A stretch of DNA of 60,717 nucleotides, from the NCBI RefSeq assembly GCF_024198215.1, contig NZ_JAKCFA010000044.1, forward strand, positions 1 through 60,717. The letters are read 5' to 3'. The translations under genes and the position numbers were made by a program. Positions 8,295-17,582 of the stretch are shown piece by piece. The notes beneath the pieces were generated by a model, which saw only the letters and a list, made by a program, of their open reading frames with translations, had not been told where the DNA came from and searched no databases. This stretch comes from Myxococcus qinghaiensis (GTDB taxonomy: Bacteria > Myxococcota > Myxococcia > Myxococcales > Myxococcaceae). Position 1 is the stretch's first letter. Each line of letters begins with the position of its first letter.

Positions 8295-8909
8295 ATGTCC
8301 GACTTCCGCGAGGCTGTTGAATCGATTTTGGAAGCCCAGTGCTTCGAGCACCCAGGCTTCTCCGCCGCCATCGCCTGTGCTCGTTGCGGCACCTTCACGT
8401 GTGCCTTCTGTGCCTCGTCCGGGGCGGGCCTGTGCCTTCGGTGCCTTCATGCGGCTCCAGAGCTGGCGACGCGCAGGGCCCGGCTCGCGGCATGCCTTGT
8501 CGATAGTGCCGCGCTCCTGCTCCCGTGCCTACTCCTGGGCGCCCTCCGGTGTCTGGCCATTCCGGACGAGGCGGCGATGAATGCCCCAGTGGTCTACGCA
8601 CCGGCACTCCTCGTGCTGTTCGTGCAGGCGAGCCTGATTCGGGGCACGGGGGCGAGCCTCGGCAAGAGGCTCCTGGGGATCCGCGTCGTCCGAAGAGATG
8701 GCCGTCCGGCGGAGGTGTGGCGGATCGCCCTGCTGAGGAACGTGCTCCCGCTGGCGCTCTGCGGCTACTTCGGCTGGCTCGGCCTCGTGGACGCGCTCTT
8801 CATCGTTGGAGAGGAGCGGCGATGCCTCCACGACTGGGTGGCCGGCACTCGCGTCGTGAAGGCACCTCGAGCGCAGCGCTCCTTCATCGCGCGGCTCGTG
8901 ACTGGCTGA
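8295..8909 (+). CDS. RDD family membrane protein with N-terminal Cys-rich finger
   Basis: A 204-aa protein. Residues ~10-50 hold four to six cysteines and a histidine (CFEHPGFSAAIACARCGTF, CAFC, CLRC), like a B-box or zinc-finger module. The rest is an RDD domain: RRARLAACLVDSAALLLP with the Arg and Asp pair in the first membrane helix, a second hydrophobic helix, the conserved loop GASLGKRLLGIRVVRRDG, then a final helix and a conserved end HDWVAGTRVV. RDD proteins are poorly understood inner-membrane proteins, some linked to ion transport. This finger-plus-RDD arrangement is seen in myxobacteria. The ATG at 8295 begins the finger, but no clear ribosome-binding site precedes it. Confidence 0.8.
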   Translation: MSDFREAVESILEAQCFEHPGFSAAIACARCGTFTCAFCASSGAGLCLRCLHAAPELATRRARLAACLVDSAALLLPCLLLGALRCLAIPDEAAMNAPVVYAPALLVLFVQASLIRGTGASLGKRLLGIRVVRRDGRPAEVWRIALLRNVLPLALCGYFGWLGLVDALFIVGEERRCLHDWVAGTRVVKAPRAQRSFIARLVTG

Positions 8910-8961
8910 AGCACTGGGTTCGGAGTCCCTTCACAGCGAAGGGAGAATGAGAGGCGATGAC

Positions 8962-10836
8962 ATGGAGGGAGAGGTGCAGTCCGGGCGCCCCCGCTGGCTG
9001 GCTGGGCTCGTGTGCGCGGTGGTGGCGCTGTCGCTAGGGTGTCCCCGGCAGACGTGGCGGCGGGACGAAGTCATGACGTGGGAGGGCTGCTGTAAGGGGG
9101 CCGACGCGTGCCTTGCGCTCCTACAGGACGTCCATGGCCCAGACAGTGGGGAGCGATGGCTGCCGCCGGAGCAGCAGTGTGCTGCGTGGAAGCTGGGGCG
9201 AGAGGGGGAGGGCGTCGTCCCCCGGCTGATTCCGCTTCTTCGCCATGGGGATCGTCGGGTCCGCGGAGGTGCAGCACTTGCGCTGGCGTCGATGGAAGAG
9301 AAGGCCAGGCAGGCCGTGCCAGCGCTCCTCGATGCTTATGAACGCGAGCCCGGTGGAATGGCCCTGCACGCGCTCTCCTCACTCGATGACGCGCGAGCAG
9401 CTCCCGCCATCGTGCGACACCTCATGGAGTCTCCCACGTCGACGCTGGAGCAACTCGGGCCGACATTGGTTCCGGTGCTGCTGGACGTGCTGGAGAACCC
9501 GGAATCGAGCTGGGAGGCGCTGGTGCGGGTGCGCTACGTGCTCGCCCGGCGCGCCTCCATGCTCACTGAGAATTTCGTCCCGCGCCTGCGGACGCTCCTC
9601 GCGCGGGAGTTGGAGGAGTCCACCCTCCGGCGCCCGCCTGGGACGTCCTGCCCGGCAGCACCAGCGCCAAGCTGCGAGGCCATCTTCGACGGGTGCACCC
9701 CGCGAGCGGCCTACGTGGCGTCGGTGTTGGCGGCCTACGAGCGCCAGGGGGCGAAGGCCGCGCCCGAGGTATCCCAGGGGCTACAACGGGCGGACGTGCG
9801 CCTCACACCCGTGGCGCTGCAGGCGCTGGTGGCCTTTGAGAGTCCTACTGCGGTGCCCGAGGTCCTCCAGCAACTGGCGGCGCCTGAATGCCGCGCCCGG
9901 GCCCTCACGAGCCTCGCATCCCTGGGGCCGGTGGCGCGGCCAGTCGCAACGGAGCCGCTGCTGCGCCTGCTGGCCACGGGGAAAGAGGGGTGGGAGCGCG
10001 CGCGGGCGGCGGAGGCCCTTGGGCGTGTGGGAGACGCAGCCGCCCTCAAGGCGCTGCGCCAGGCGGTGTATGAGCCACACAGCGAAGTTCAGGCTGCGGC
10101 GGTCCGGGCGTTGGGCAGCTATGCCTTCCGGGCCCATGCGGAAGAGTTGGAGCCGCTGTTCCAACAGGTGCTGACGACGCATGCTTCCCCCGTGGCGCGG
10201 AGCTACGCGAGGTGGGCCCTGCAGGCTCTCTCTGGGGAGGAGGTGCGGCCTGCGTCGCCTTCCGAGCCCGCCAGTGTCCTTCCAGGGCGCGGCCCGGATT
10301 GGCGGATGTGCCAGGGCCCCACGTCCATCCATTTGCACTGGGAGAAGCCGAAGGCGCCCTCACACGAGGGGCCATGTGTGGATGTCCCAGAAGCGGACTC
10401 AGCATCCGTCCTCGAGGCCATGGGGGAGGCCTGCCTCGTCGGACGGGATTCCGGGGAGTTTGGCGGCACGCTGGAAGTGCACGAGGCCGGGCGTGTGACG
10501 GTGCTGGAGGAGCCACATGCCAACCCCCTTCTGGCCGTGCGGGTGCACGGCACGCTCGTGGTGGTGGAGGGCCTCGCGCACCTGTTTGGCGGAGACGGGC
10601 GTCTGGTGCGTGTCGAGGCGTCCGAGGGGCGGTGGCGCGCCACGCCTTGGGTGGAACTCCCAGGCGCGCCGCTGGCACACGGCCTGGATAAGGAGGGGAA
10701 CCTCATCGTGGGGACGACGGAGCAGCGACTCGATGAAATCTTCTGTGGCCGGGCGGGTGCGTCTGCGCCCGTCCACGTGCTGCGCGTCACGGGGGATGGG
10801 CGCCTAATTGCGGTGAGCCGGGTGGCCCGACCCTGA
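8962..10836 (+). CDS. HEAT-repeat lipoprotein
   Basis: A 624-aa protein with a lipoprotein signal: a basic start, a hydrophobic stretch (LAGLVCAVVALSLGC) and a Cys in an LSLGC lipobox. Residues ~60-430 are a series of HEAT-type helical pairs (VVPRLIPLLRHGDRRVRGGA, AVPALLDAYEREPGG, AVRALGSYAFRAHAEEL), a scaffold for protein contacts. The last ~180 residues are beta-rich, possibly a small propeller-like domain. ATG 8962 is favoured because GAGAGG lies about seven bases upstream. ATG 8947 is also possible. It follows the RDD gene at a gap of about 50 bp and may share its transcript. Expected in the periplasm, anchored to a membrane. Confidence 0.8.
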   Translation: MEGEVQSGRPRWLAGLVCAVVALSLGCPRQTWRRDEVMTWEGCCKGADACLALLQDVHGPDSGERWLPPEQQCAAWKLGREGEGVVPRLIPLLRHGDRRVRGGAALALASMEEKARQAVPALLDAYEREPGGMALHALSSLDDARAAPAIVRHLMESPTSTLEQLGPTLVPVLLDVLENPESSWEALVRVRYVLARRASMLTENFVPRLRTLLARELEESTLRRPPGTSCPAAPAPSCEAIFDGCTPRAAYVASVLAAYERQGAKAAPEVSQGLQRADVRLTPVALQALVAFESPTAVPEVLQQLAAPECRARALTSLASLGPVARPVATEPLLRLLATGKEGWERARAAEALGRVGDAAALKALRQAVYEPHSEVQAAAVRALGSYAFRAHAEELEPLFQQVLTTHASPVARSYARWALQALSGEEVRPASPSEPASVLPGRGPDWRMCQGPTSIHLHWEKPKAPSHEGPCVDVPEADSASVLEAMGEACLVGRDSGEFGGTLEVHEAGRVTVLEEPHANPLLAVRVHGTLVVVEGLAHLFGGDGRLVRVEASEGRWRATPWVELPGAPLAHGLDKEGNLIVGTTEQRLDEIFCGRAGASAPVHVLRVTGDGRLIAVSRVARP

Positions 10837-10888
10837 GCGCGCTTGATACTCTGAAGAACAGCTTGAGCGGAGTATGCCCCCTCAGCGG

Positions 10889-11824
10889 TCAGTCAACTCG
10901 GTTCAACTGTGCGGATTGGCTTGGCGGCGTGCCGGTTGTTGATGGCAATTCGCATAGGCGTGAGTCGAAGGAAATCTCGCCTGAGGCGTCCGTTGCTGCG
11001 ACGCTAATACGGTTCTCTGTGAGAAATGCGACGAGCTCGCCGTTCTTGTGGTTTATGCACTGGCTGAAGCGGGAGTATTGGGACCAGACGATAAGTGGTT
11101 TCAGTAGCGGCTTTCGCCACGTGCCACCAGCAAAAATGCCTAGCCAGAGAACTGTCATTCCCAAGAAAGCCAGACCAAAGCCCCTGACGCCTACCGTCGA
11201 AGAGGACGGTGCGGTCCACTTGCTTCTCGAGCGAGCGAACAGAATACGGAAGGCGGTGCTGTTGCGAATCAAAAGAGCTGTAGTGAGAAGCCCAGAGCGC
11301 TCTAGTATGAGCAGCCAGATGGCCAATGCAATGGAAAGAATTCCTCCAAGGCCGAGGGTGGTGCCAACGAGAGTGAGCCAGACGCTTGGTAGCAGCGTCC
11401 CGGCCAATGCGCTTACGGCGTATGGAAGTGCCGATGGGTCGGTTCTGACAAGCTCGTTCACTTCGCTGCGGGCGAAGATAGTGGCGATTGCTCCTACGGC
11501 AAGTACCCCGATGCTCACTAGCGTTGGGCTGATAGACTTTGCAAGATTGCTTTTCAGGAGTGCGACTGTTTCCAGCGTTGCTGCGACTGCAAATAGGCAA
11601 GCTGAGAGATAGAGAATACCCATGGCGTATGTGGGAGCATTGCCTCCGCGCCAGGATGCAATCCATTGAATGGGGAAGTACGCGAAGAGGAGTGCGATTG
11701 CGGGATTTCGCCAGTTGCTGGCTGTGAGAGGATCCGGCTTTCGTCCACCAAGGAGCTTGAGGAACCTTTTGCGCCAAGGAAGCAGCTTGCGTACAGCCAG
11801 GGTGTTGATTTGGCGCTGCGTCAT
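10889..11824 (-). CDS. Multi-pass membrane protein of unknown function
   Basis: A 311-aa protein with about six predicted membrane helices (for example IALLFAYFPIQWIASW, ILYLSACLFAVAATLETVAL, LVSIGVLAVGAIATIFA, GILSIALAIWLLIL, AFLGMTVLWLGIFAGG), a basic cytoplasmic N-terminus and a soluble C-terminal tail of ~60 residues. Codon use is noticeably less GC-biased than in the neighbouring HEAT gene, hinting at recent acquisition. ATG 11824 is chosen because GGAGG lies nine bases upstream. A TTG at 11839 is in frame. No family was recognised. It converges with the HEAT gene. Confidence 0.75.
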   Translation of the reverse strand: MTQRQINTLAVRKLLPWRKRFLKLLGGRKPDPLTASNWRNPAIALLFAYFPIQWIASWRGGNAPTYAMGILYLSACLFAVAATLETVALLKSNLAKSISPTLVSIGVLAVGAIATIFARSEVNELVRTDPSALPYAVSALAGTLLPSVWLTLVGTTLGLGGILSIALAIWLLILERSGLLTTALLIRNSTAFRILFARSRSKWTAPSSSTVGVRGFGLAFLGMTVLWLGIFAGGTWRKPLLKPLIVWSQYSRFSQCINHKNGELVAFLTENRISVAATDASGEISFDSRLCELPSTTGTPPSQSAQLNRVD

Positions 11825-12239
11825 CCTGATTGCCTCCAAGGCATGAACCCCGTTCGTTCGAAGTACTAGGTGAGCATCGTCAGGAAGGAAAGCACATCCC
11901 GGAAAATGGTGCGGTCGACGCTCTCGATGTGTCTCGCTGGCGTGGCGCCGGGGACGCGGAAGTAGAACAGGCGCAGGCGTGCGTGGTTGCGGGGACGTAC
12001 TCCGGGTTGCACTGGCGCGACCGTGCCGGGGGACGGGGGAAGGATGGGCAGATAGGTGATCATTGAGGTCCCAGGACGTTGGCGCTTCAATCTTGCCGTC
12101 TCCGCACGCGGATCTCGCTGGCCCAGCACTGGGCGGTGGCTGTGGCGCGCTCGTGGCCCCAAGAAGGGCCGCTCATCTTCGTACGCCAGGAGGCGGAACC
12201 CTCGGAGGGCTCGAGGCTCGTCGCCCGCCGCCCCCCCCC
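11825..12239. other. Intergenic stretch with a possible gene remnant
   Basis: About 415 bp. On the minus strand a frame running from inside the next gene to 11866 ends in RLFYFRVPGATPARHIESVD and then a hydrophobic tail. It looks like the decayed C-terminus of some gene but has no start of its own. No terminator or repeat was seen. Confidence 0.3.
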
Positions 12240-13118
12240 TCATTGACTGCGAGGCTGAGAGACTGGTGCCCCGTCCATCTCGGATGGACGCGTGCCCTTC
12301 CGTGCCACCGGTCCGCATCGCGTGAGGATGCGCTTCCACCCATTCCGCGCTGCCGCGGCTTCACGGACGAGTTCCACCATCTCGCTGACCGAGACACGCT
12401 CATCGGATGGGGCAGCGCAGGCCGCGTACTCCTCGGCGAGCGCTATGCGCGCCTGGCGGTTGCTGCCGGCATCGAGGACGCGGCTATATGCCTCGCAGGC
12501 GTATGCGAACGTCTCACGCTTCCGGAAGTCGATGTCGAGGAGCCACTCGCGTCGGCGCGTCTCGGGCAGTCCCACCGTGCGGCGCTTGCAGTTGTGGAAG
12601 ACGTGGGCCGCCTCGTGCACGAGGTAGTCGGCGAAGGGGGACGCCTCGTCGAAATAGGCGAGGGAGACGTAGCACGTGGTGTGCTCGCTGAGGCCCAGGA
12701 GTTGGGGCGCCTCCGGCCCCAGCAACTCGGCACCGACGCTGAGGAGGTAGAGGTTGGCCAAGTCCCAGGCCGTGCTCAGCCAGGAGGACTCCAGCAGGAC
12801 TTGGGCGATGTTGGCTGGCGTGAGGAAGACGACGGACTTCTCCAGGAGGGAGAGGACTGCGCCCTGCTCCGAGGCGGGGAAGAGGCCGCGCACCATCGGC
12901 TCCACCTTGCGGCGGGTGAGGCTGACGACGTCGAGGTCTTGCAACTGCTCGGAGAGGGACAGTCCCTCGGCGCGCCTCTGCACCTCGGCGACAAGTGCCT
13001 GGCGAAGCTCGTCGTGCGCCCGCCTCTCCCTTTCGAGGATGTCGCCCGGCCAAGCCCCGTTATGGGCGTCGTAATCGCCGGTGCGGAGGAAGCGCTCAAC
13101 CTCGTCGGGAATTCCCAT
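12240..13118 (-). CDS. HExxH-motif protein (putative zinc metallopeptidase-like), myxobacterial family
   Basis: A 292-aa protein. It carries LVHEAAHVFHNCKRR, an HExxH zinc-binding motif, followed by GLPETRRREWLLDIDFRKRE and TFAYACEAYSRVL. The glutamate in the downstream CEAY segment could be the third ligand of a gluzincin-like site. I recall a family of this form (start xxIPDEVERFLRTGDYD, conserved ARNGWKRIL near the end) in several myxobacteria, with no known substrate. The ATG at 13118 fits that family's usual N-terminus, although the reading frame is open back to 13400. A degenerate C-terminal copy of the same family lies at 41043-41465. It lies downstream of the toxin operon on the same strand. 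Confidence 0.75.
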   Translation of the reverse strand: MGIPDEVERFLRTGDYDAHNGAWPGDILERERRAHDELRQALVAEVQRRAEGLSLSEQLQDLDVVSLTRRKVEPMVRGLFPASEQGAVLSLLEKSVVFLTPANIAQVLLESSWLSTAWDLANLYLLSVGAELLGPEAPQLLGLSEHTTCYVSLAYFDEASPFADYLVHEAAHVFHNCKRRTVGLPETRRREWLLDIDFRKRETFAYACEAYSRVLDAGSNRQARIALAEEYAACAAPSDERVSVSEMVELVREAAAARNGWKRILTRCGPVARKGTRPSEMDGAPVSQPRSQ

Positions 13119-13400
13119 GGAGGGCCTACTCCAACCTGTCGCGACGCGGCCAGCAAGAGACTGTGTGGCTGAGGCAGAGAGGGGGCGAGGCCACCGAGGG
13201 ATGGCACGTCTTCTACTCCTCGCGGCCCAAATGCAGGAGAAGTGCCTTTCTGCCTCATGGGGATGCACGAGGCACAGGGCAAGCGGGCCATGCCAGCCTG
13301 CATCTCCTTCGTCGTCAGGCCCCGTGTACAGCATCAGCATCTCCTCCACCAGCGAAGCGGCGTTGATGAACCCTCGCAGGCATGTGAACGGTGCCCTCAT
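13119..13400 (-). other. Open frame coupled to the immunity gene, status unclear
   Basis: This stretch is in frame with the HExxH gene and begins with an ATG at 13400 that overlaps the immunity gene's stop (TAATG). The first ~45 residues (RGFINAASLVEEMLMLYTGP and following) look protein-like. The remainder is Arg/Ser-rich and looks like non-coding sequence. It could be a small truncated gene of the toxin operon or a long N-terminus of the HExxH protein. I cannot decide. Confidence 0.3.
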
Positions 13401-14200
13401 TAGCCACCGCTCAACTCCTCCCTGTGGTCCTGGATTACCTCGTTGAAAATCTCCTGTTGGACCTTGTCGCGTGCGCGCAATTCGACACGCGTGCTTGGAA
13501 TGGATGTTGAGGGCGCACTGATAAGGGCGAGCACGCCGCGCTCTGGGTGCTCGAGAGGAATAGTCGCCGACGAGGCCCCGAGTTCGGTGTGCGAGAATCC
13601 CAAGCGTGTGAAGAACTCGTAGGTCTTGGCTGGAGCTTCGGGATTTGGCCCAAGTCTGTAGTACTGCGTTTGCTGCCGTGGAACGGCCTCCAAGCAGACT
13701 CTGGATACGATTATCGCTCGTAGCCAGTCGGAGAAGGACGGGAAGGGCTGTTCGCCTGCAACCTCGCCGCTCATTAGCTCCTCTTCATAAGCGCGGATGA
13801 TTGCCGCGTCACGTCCGTCAGGTGTCGGATGGGAGAGGTCAAAGAAATTGTCCGGGTGGCGGCCGTTGTAGTCGTCCTCGCCAATGGCGAACTTGAGGTA
13901 GCGGCGAGAATCGGGCCGCTCTCGCTGATGGTCCTCGAGATCCTCGAGCAGCACCGAGATCGAGGTTGTGCCAAACGTCAGTCGCAATTCGCCGGTCGAT
14001 GCGCCCATGGTCGCAAGGAAATCGTGATACACGCGAGGCAGCGAGCCGAGCCCTCCATGTGGCTTGGCAAGGGCATCAATCTGGTCGGCCGTGGCCGGTT
14101 CGAAGCCATGGGTGCTCCCGAGCTTCCATCGCTCCATGAACGCGAGCAAACCCGTCATCGACAAGGGAGGGGGAGATCTGAGAAGCTTTGACCAAGTCAT
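13400..14200 (-). CDS. SUKH/SMI1-KNR4-type immunity protein
   Basis: A 266-aa soluble acidic protein. Residues ~35-60 read PHGGLGSLPRVYHDFLATMG, the G-x-LP-x-x-Y-x-x-FL-x-x-x-G signature at the start of SUKH (SMI1/KNR4) domains, followed by strands typical of the fold. SUKH proteins are the commonest immunity partners of polymorphic toxins. The gene starts at ATG 14200, overlapping the toxin's stop codon (ATGA), which is the normal arrangement for a toxin and its antidote. It would act in the cytoplasm against the C-terminal domain of the upstream PAAR-like protein. The C-terminal ~80 residues are not typical of SUKH and may be a second small domain. Confidence 0.75.
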   Translation of the reverse strand: MTWSKLLRSPPPLSMTGLLAFMERWKLGSTHGFEPATADQIDALAKPHGGLGSLPRVYHDFLATMGASTGELRLTFGTTSISVLLEDLEDHQRERPDSRRYLKFAIGEDDYNGRHPDNFFDLSHPTPDGRDAAIIRAYEEELMSGEVAGEQPFPSFSDWLRAIIVSRVCLEAVPRQQTQYYRLGPNPEAPAKTYEFFTRLGFSHTELGASSATIPLEHPERGVLALISAPSTSIPSTRVELRARDKVQQEIFNEVIQDHREELSGG

Positions 14201-15507
14201 TCGCAACTCTGCTTTTCGAGGTCGCACCGGGCCATGAACAGCGTGTCCTGACACGACTGGCAGGAAAGCACGGTGACCTCCGTCTTGCGTCGCATGTTGA
14301 CGCGGTTCTCGACACGCGTGCCGCCCTTTCCATCCTCGATGTCGGCGGCGCTCGGAGGCGTCCAAGGCCCCTCTCCCTTGAATGGAGCGTAGTCGCTGGG
14401 GCCACGATAGGCCACGTCGAAGCTCAGCGCCTTCTTGTCACGAGAGAAAGAGAAGTAAATCTCGGTCATGGAGTGCGCGACATGACCGCTCTTGCCGATG
14501 AGTTTGGCGCCTGCGCAGGTTCCAGGGCGGTTATTGTATCCGCTTTCAAATCTGTCAGACCTCTCCTTTGTGCCTTCCCACTGTTTGGCCATTTTGTCGA
14601 TGGCTTCGGTGTCTCCTGCGGCGCATCTTGGGTTGATGGTCATGAAGTCCTCCAGTGTGGCGGCCTTCTCAATGACCGTGCAACCGTGAGCCTCGGCGAT
14701 GGCCTTGAACCCGGGAGGCACCTCGTTGCCCGATACTGCGGCGAATCTCTTCCCGGTGAGGCACACCATGACTCCGAACATGTACCCGCCAGACTTACTG
14801 CGACGATGATTCTCCAGCCCATCGCGTGTCCGCTCAAGTGCCTTGATATACGCCATCCGCTCATCCAAGGTCGTCTGTTTGGGCGGGGGAGATTGGCGCC
14901 CGAGGCGCTCAATTTCGGCGACCTTCATTGTGATTTCCTGGTTGACCTTGGCCCATTCGGTCTCGCGCGCCTTGAGGTCCTTGAGAATCTTGTTGGCGAC
15001 GTCGAGGCTCCCTTCCGGACGCTCGAGCGCTGCGTGGCTGTCCGCATCCTTCTGGCAGATGATGCAAAGCCCCTCGAAGTCGTCCCCGTACGCGAATCCA
15101 GTCCCCCCACGCCCATTCGACATGAAGGTGGTGTTGAACGAGTTGCCGTTGTGGAGGGTGACGTCGAGGTAGCGCACGACGCCCTTCCCCTCGATTCTCA
15201 CGTCCACACTGCCGGTGCCCCAGGCCATCTTCCCCTTGAACTTGGAGGAGATGAGGCCGCCCGCCGTGCCCGGCTCATCGCCCGAACTGATGCTCAACTC
15301 GGAGTCCGCCAACGCCACAGGGTGGCCATTGATGGTGACGCTCGTGCTTCCATGGGTGAGCATGGAGTCCTGAGCGGAGTTGACGAAGGGGGTGGGCACC
15401 GGCCCTCCCGGCGTCGGCACCTTGCAGACGTCGGGTGCGGCCGAGGTGTGCGTGTTGCCGCTCCCCTTGTGCAGGATGGAGCGGCCGTTGGCGAAGACCT
15501 TGCTCAT
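14197..15507 (-). CDS. PAAR-like (DUF4150) polymorphic toxin
   Basis: A 436-aa protein. Residues 1-~125 are a PAAR-like DUF4150 domain (MSKVFANGRSILHKGSGNTH, CKVPTPGGPVPTPFVNSAQD, ALADSELSISSGDEPGTAGG). This domain caps the type VI secretion spike and carries a toxin. A helical linker (~155-245) leads to a C-terminal domain with CAGAKLIGKSG, an EIYFSF strand and SCQSCQ. The Cys-Ala and C-x-x-C pattern recalls zinc-dependent deaminase toxins, but the expected catalytic Glu is not in its usual place, so the activity is open. A strong AAGGAGGA precedes ATG 15507. It overlaps both neighbours by 4 bp, and its immunity gene follows directly. Confidence 0.85.
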   Translation of the reverse strand: MSKVFANGRSILHKGSGNTHTSAAPDVCKVPTPGGPVPTPFVNSAQDSMLTHGSTSVTINGHPVALADSELSISSGDEPGTAGGLISSKFKGKMAWGTGSVDVRIEGKGVVRYLDVTLHNGNSFNTTFMSNGRGGTGFAYGDDFEGLCIICQKDADSHAALERPEGSLDVANKILKDLKARETEWAKVNQEITMKVAEIERLGRQSPPPKQTTLDERMAYIKALERTRDGLENHRRSKSGGYMFGVMVCLTGKRFAAVSGNEVPPGFKAIAEAHGCTVIEKAATLEDFMTINPRCAAGDTEAIDKMAKQWEGTKERSDRFESGYNNRPGTCAGAKLIGKSGHVAHSMTEIYFSFSRDKKALSFDVAYRGPSDYAPFKGEGPWTPPSAADIEDGKGGTRVENRVNMRRKTEVTVLSCQSCQDTLFMARCDLEKQSCE

Positions 15508-16556
15508 GCTTCCTCCTTGGCGTTGCGAATCATATCCACGACGCATGCGCCAATGCGCCCACAGTCGGCACTGCCGTAGACGAGCGTCCTGTGTGCGTTG
15601 GGCTGACGCCAGCGCGCCCGGTGCAGGGCCATGCCCAGCATGACGGGGCCAGCGCCGGCCCCCGCATCCCCCAGTCCCTCTCCCGCGACATGTACGCGCA
15701 AGGGCTCGGGCATGAGGGAGGCGTTGCGCAGGTAGGCGCGGGAGAATTCAGTCCCCCAGAAGGAGTCTCCGGGCTGGCAGGCCAGGACTTCGTCCACGCG
15801 CCGCGCGCCCATTGCCGCGTCTCGCCGCAGGGCGTGGAGGGCTTCCGTCAACCCTTCTGCCAGGCTGGGGCCTCGCTGCGAGAAAGGCTGGGCTTCAACG
15901 GCGAGAGCCGTGCCCAGCAGCACACCCGTGGCCTCGAGCTTCAGCGACTTGGGGGCGCCCGGACGCGCCAGGGCGACGAAGCCCGCCGCCTCCCCTGGAA
16001 TTCTCCCGTCTAGATTCTGGCGCCCCAGGTGCAGCCGTGCCCTTACCAGTGCCTCCAGTGACGCGCCGTCCGCCAGAGAGTCCACCGCGCCCACCAGCGC
16101 CAGGGCGCCGGCCCGGCCCGAGTGCAAATCCCTCTGGGCCGAGTCCAGGGCTTCGAAGAAGGCGGCCCGTCCGGACTCGTGCACCTTCACTACTTCCAGC
16201 CGTTCCTCTGTCTCGGCCAGCAGTGCCGCAATCAGCGCTTTCTGTTCCACCGGGGCCCCCAGCCCCGCCTCGGGAAACCCGAGGTACAGCGGCACTCGTC
16301 GCCCAGGCGGGAGGGACTCCAGCCGCGGCCACACTCCGGCGAGGGCCTGCCGTGCCAGGGCCGCCATGCGTTGGGTACGAGACAGGGAGGACTCGAGGAG
16401 ACTCAGCCGCGAGGCCCTCACGGGCTCCGCCACCTCGTCCAGCACCTCCGTGCGGGTGAAGCGCACGAGGCGGGCGCGCAGCGACGCCAGCGTCATGTGC
16501 GTCGAGGTGCCAATGGGCGTGCACAGGCCCAGCCCCACCACCTGTGCTCCACTCAT
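15504..16556 (-). CDS. Beta-ketoacyl synthase-like (thiolase-fold) protein of a PAAR/DUF2169 cassette
   Basis: A 350-aa protein with thiolase-fold landmarks: VVGLGLCTPIG at the N-terminus, a hydrophobic ALALVGAVDSLADG strand, GEAAGFVALARPG, and GEGLGDAGAGAGPVML near the end, as in 3-oxoacyl synthases. I do not see a clear active-site Cys in the nucleophile position, so it is likely a non-enzymatic relative. Such proteins occur between DUF2169 and PAAR-like genes in proteobacterial secretion cassettes, where they are thought to help load the effector. It overlaps both the gene before it and the PAAR-like gene after it by ATGA. Confidence 0.75.
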   Translation of the reverse strand: MSGAQVVGLGLCTPIGTSTHMTLASLRARLVRFTRTEVLDEVAEPVRASRLSLLESSLSRTQRMAALARQALAGVWPRLESLPPGRRVPLYLGFPEAGLGAPVEQKALIAALLAETEERLEVVKVHESGRAAFFEALDSAQRDLHSGRAGALALVGAVDSLADGASLEALVRARLHLGRQNLDGRIPGEAAGFVALARPGAPKSLKLEATGVLLGTALAVEAQPFSQRGPSLAEGLTEALHALRRDAAMGARRVDEVLACQPGDSFWGTEFSRAYLRNASLMPEPLRVHVAGEGLGDAGAGAGPVMLGMALHRARWRQPNAHRTLVYGSADCGRIGACVVDMIRNAKEEA

Positions 16557-17575
16557 GGCGCGTCCTCCCCGGGCAAGAGCAGCCGCACGGTGCTCACCTT
16601 GTGCGTGGCCAACTGTCGGTGCGCCGGAAACGTCGCCCGCCAGGTGAGGACGAGTCGGCCCTCGTCCGGCTCCACCAGCACCGTGTCCAGCACCATGCGT
16701 CGCTTCTCCCGCCGTCCCCCGAAAGTGCAGCGGGCCAGCAGTCGGTACGTGGGAATGGTGAAGGCCAGTGGGCCGTCGGGAGAGAGGCCCTCCAGCACCA
16801 CCGGCTCTCCGCCCCGCAGGTGAGTGGCGGCCCGCAGTCCGTCGGGCGCGGCGTGGAAGAAGCGCTCGTCGAAGTCCCGGGGCCAGAGGGGGGCGCGCTT
16901 CTCCACCCACGCCGCGTCGTACGTCCCCGCCCAGCCCTGGCGCGGTTGCCAGTGCCGCGCTACCGGGCCGAAGCCGCAGGGGGGTGGCCTGTCCGCCCAG
17001 CCACGCACGCGGGCCTCAGGGGCTTCAATGGACGGCAGGGGCTTGTCCAGCGCCTCCTTCGCGCTGGCGTAGAGGCCTCGGCCCACCGGGTTGCGCGCCT
17101 CGTGGCCCGAGGCCGTGGTGCCGCCAAAGGCATACTCGTAGCGCAGCGGCAGGGACGCGAAGGGCAGCGCGTCCGACGGGCTCAGTCCCATGAGGCTCCG
17201 GTACCAGACGCGCGTGCCAGTAATCGTGGCCCGCTTCTCCAGCGAGCCCACTCGCACCGCCACCTGCATCCGCGTCACCTTGTGGCCCCGAGGCGCCCAG
17301 GCCTGACCGTGCAGCAGCACGTCGGTACCGGGCCGCGTGTAGGCGGACTGCGACTCGTGGCGAAGGCTCGACGTTTCCGGCTCGCCCCAATACATGTCCG
17401 TGGTGGCAGGCTGCTGTTGCTCCTCGCACACCGCCAGCGGTGCGGCCGAGGCGCGCCCGGCCGGAGGCAGGACGAAGCTGCCGGCGACGACGAGGACGAG
17501 GCACTCGTCGGCCTCCTTCGTCAGTGACAAGAAGTCGGTGGCCGCGAAGGGCGTGAGGTTTTCGAGGGCGGGCAT
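16553..17575 (-). CDS. DUF2169 family protein (type VI effector adaptor-like)
   Basis: A 340-aa protein matching DUF2169: ENLTPFAATDFLSL, then LVLVVAGSFVLP, then YWGEPETSSLRHESQSAYTR, PGTDVLLHGQAWAPRG, LPLRYEYAFGG and a C-terminal LDTVLVEPDEGRLVLTWRA. DUF2169 proteins are encoded next to PAAR-like and VgrG genes and have been proposed as adaptors for effector delivery. The ATG at 17575 is preferred over a TTG at 17602, which lies inside the previous gene. It sits 7 bp after the TIGR02270 stop and overlaps the ketosynthase-like start by 4 bp. Confidence 0.85.
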   Translation of the reverse strand: MPALENLTPFAATDFLSLTKEADECLVLVVAGSFVLPPAGRASAAPLAVCEEQQQPATTDMYWGEPETSSLRHESQSAYTRPGTDVLLHGQAWAPRGHKVTRMQVAVRVGSLEKRATITGTRVWYRSLMGLSPSDALPFASLPLRYEYAFGGTTASGHEARNPVGRGLYASAKEALDKPLPSIEAPEARVRGWADRPPPCGFGPVARHWQPRQGWAGTYDAAWVEKRAPLWPRDFDERFFHAAPDGLRAATHLRGGEPVVLEGLSPDGPLAFTIPTYRLLARCTFGGRREKRRMVLDTVLVEPDEGRLVLTWRATFPAHRQLATHKVSTVRLLLPGEDAP

Positions 17576-17582
17576 GGGGACG

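Noticed and set aside
12063..13172. 369-aa open frame on the plus strand
   Set aside because: It is the antisense shadow of the HExxH gene; the minus-strand product has recognisable motifs and the plus-strand one has none.
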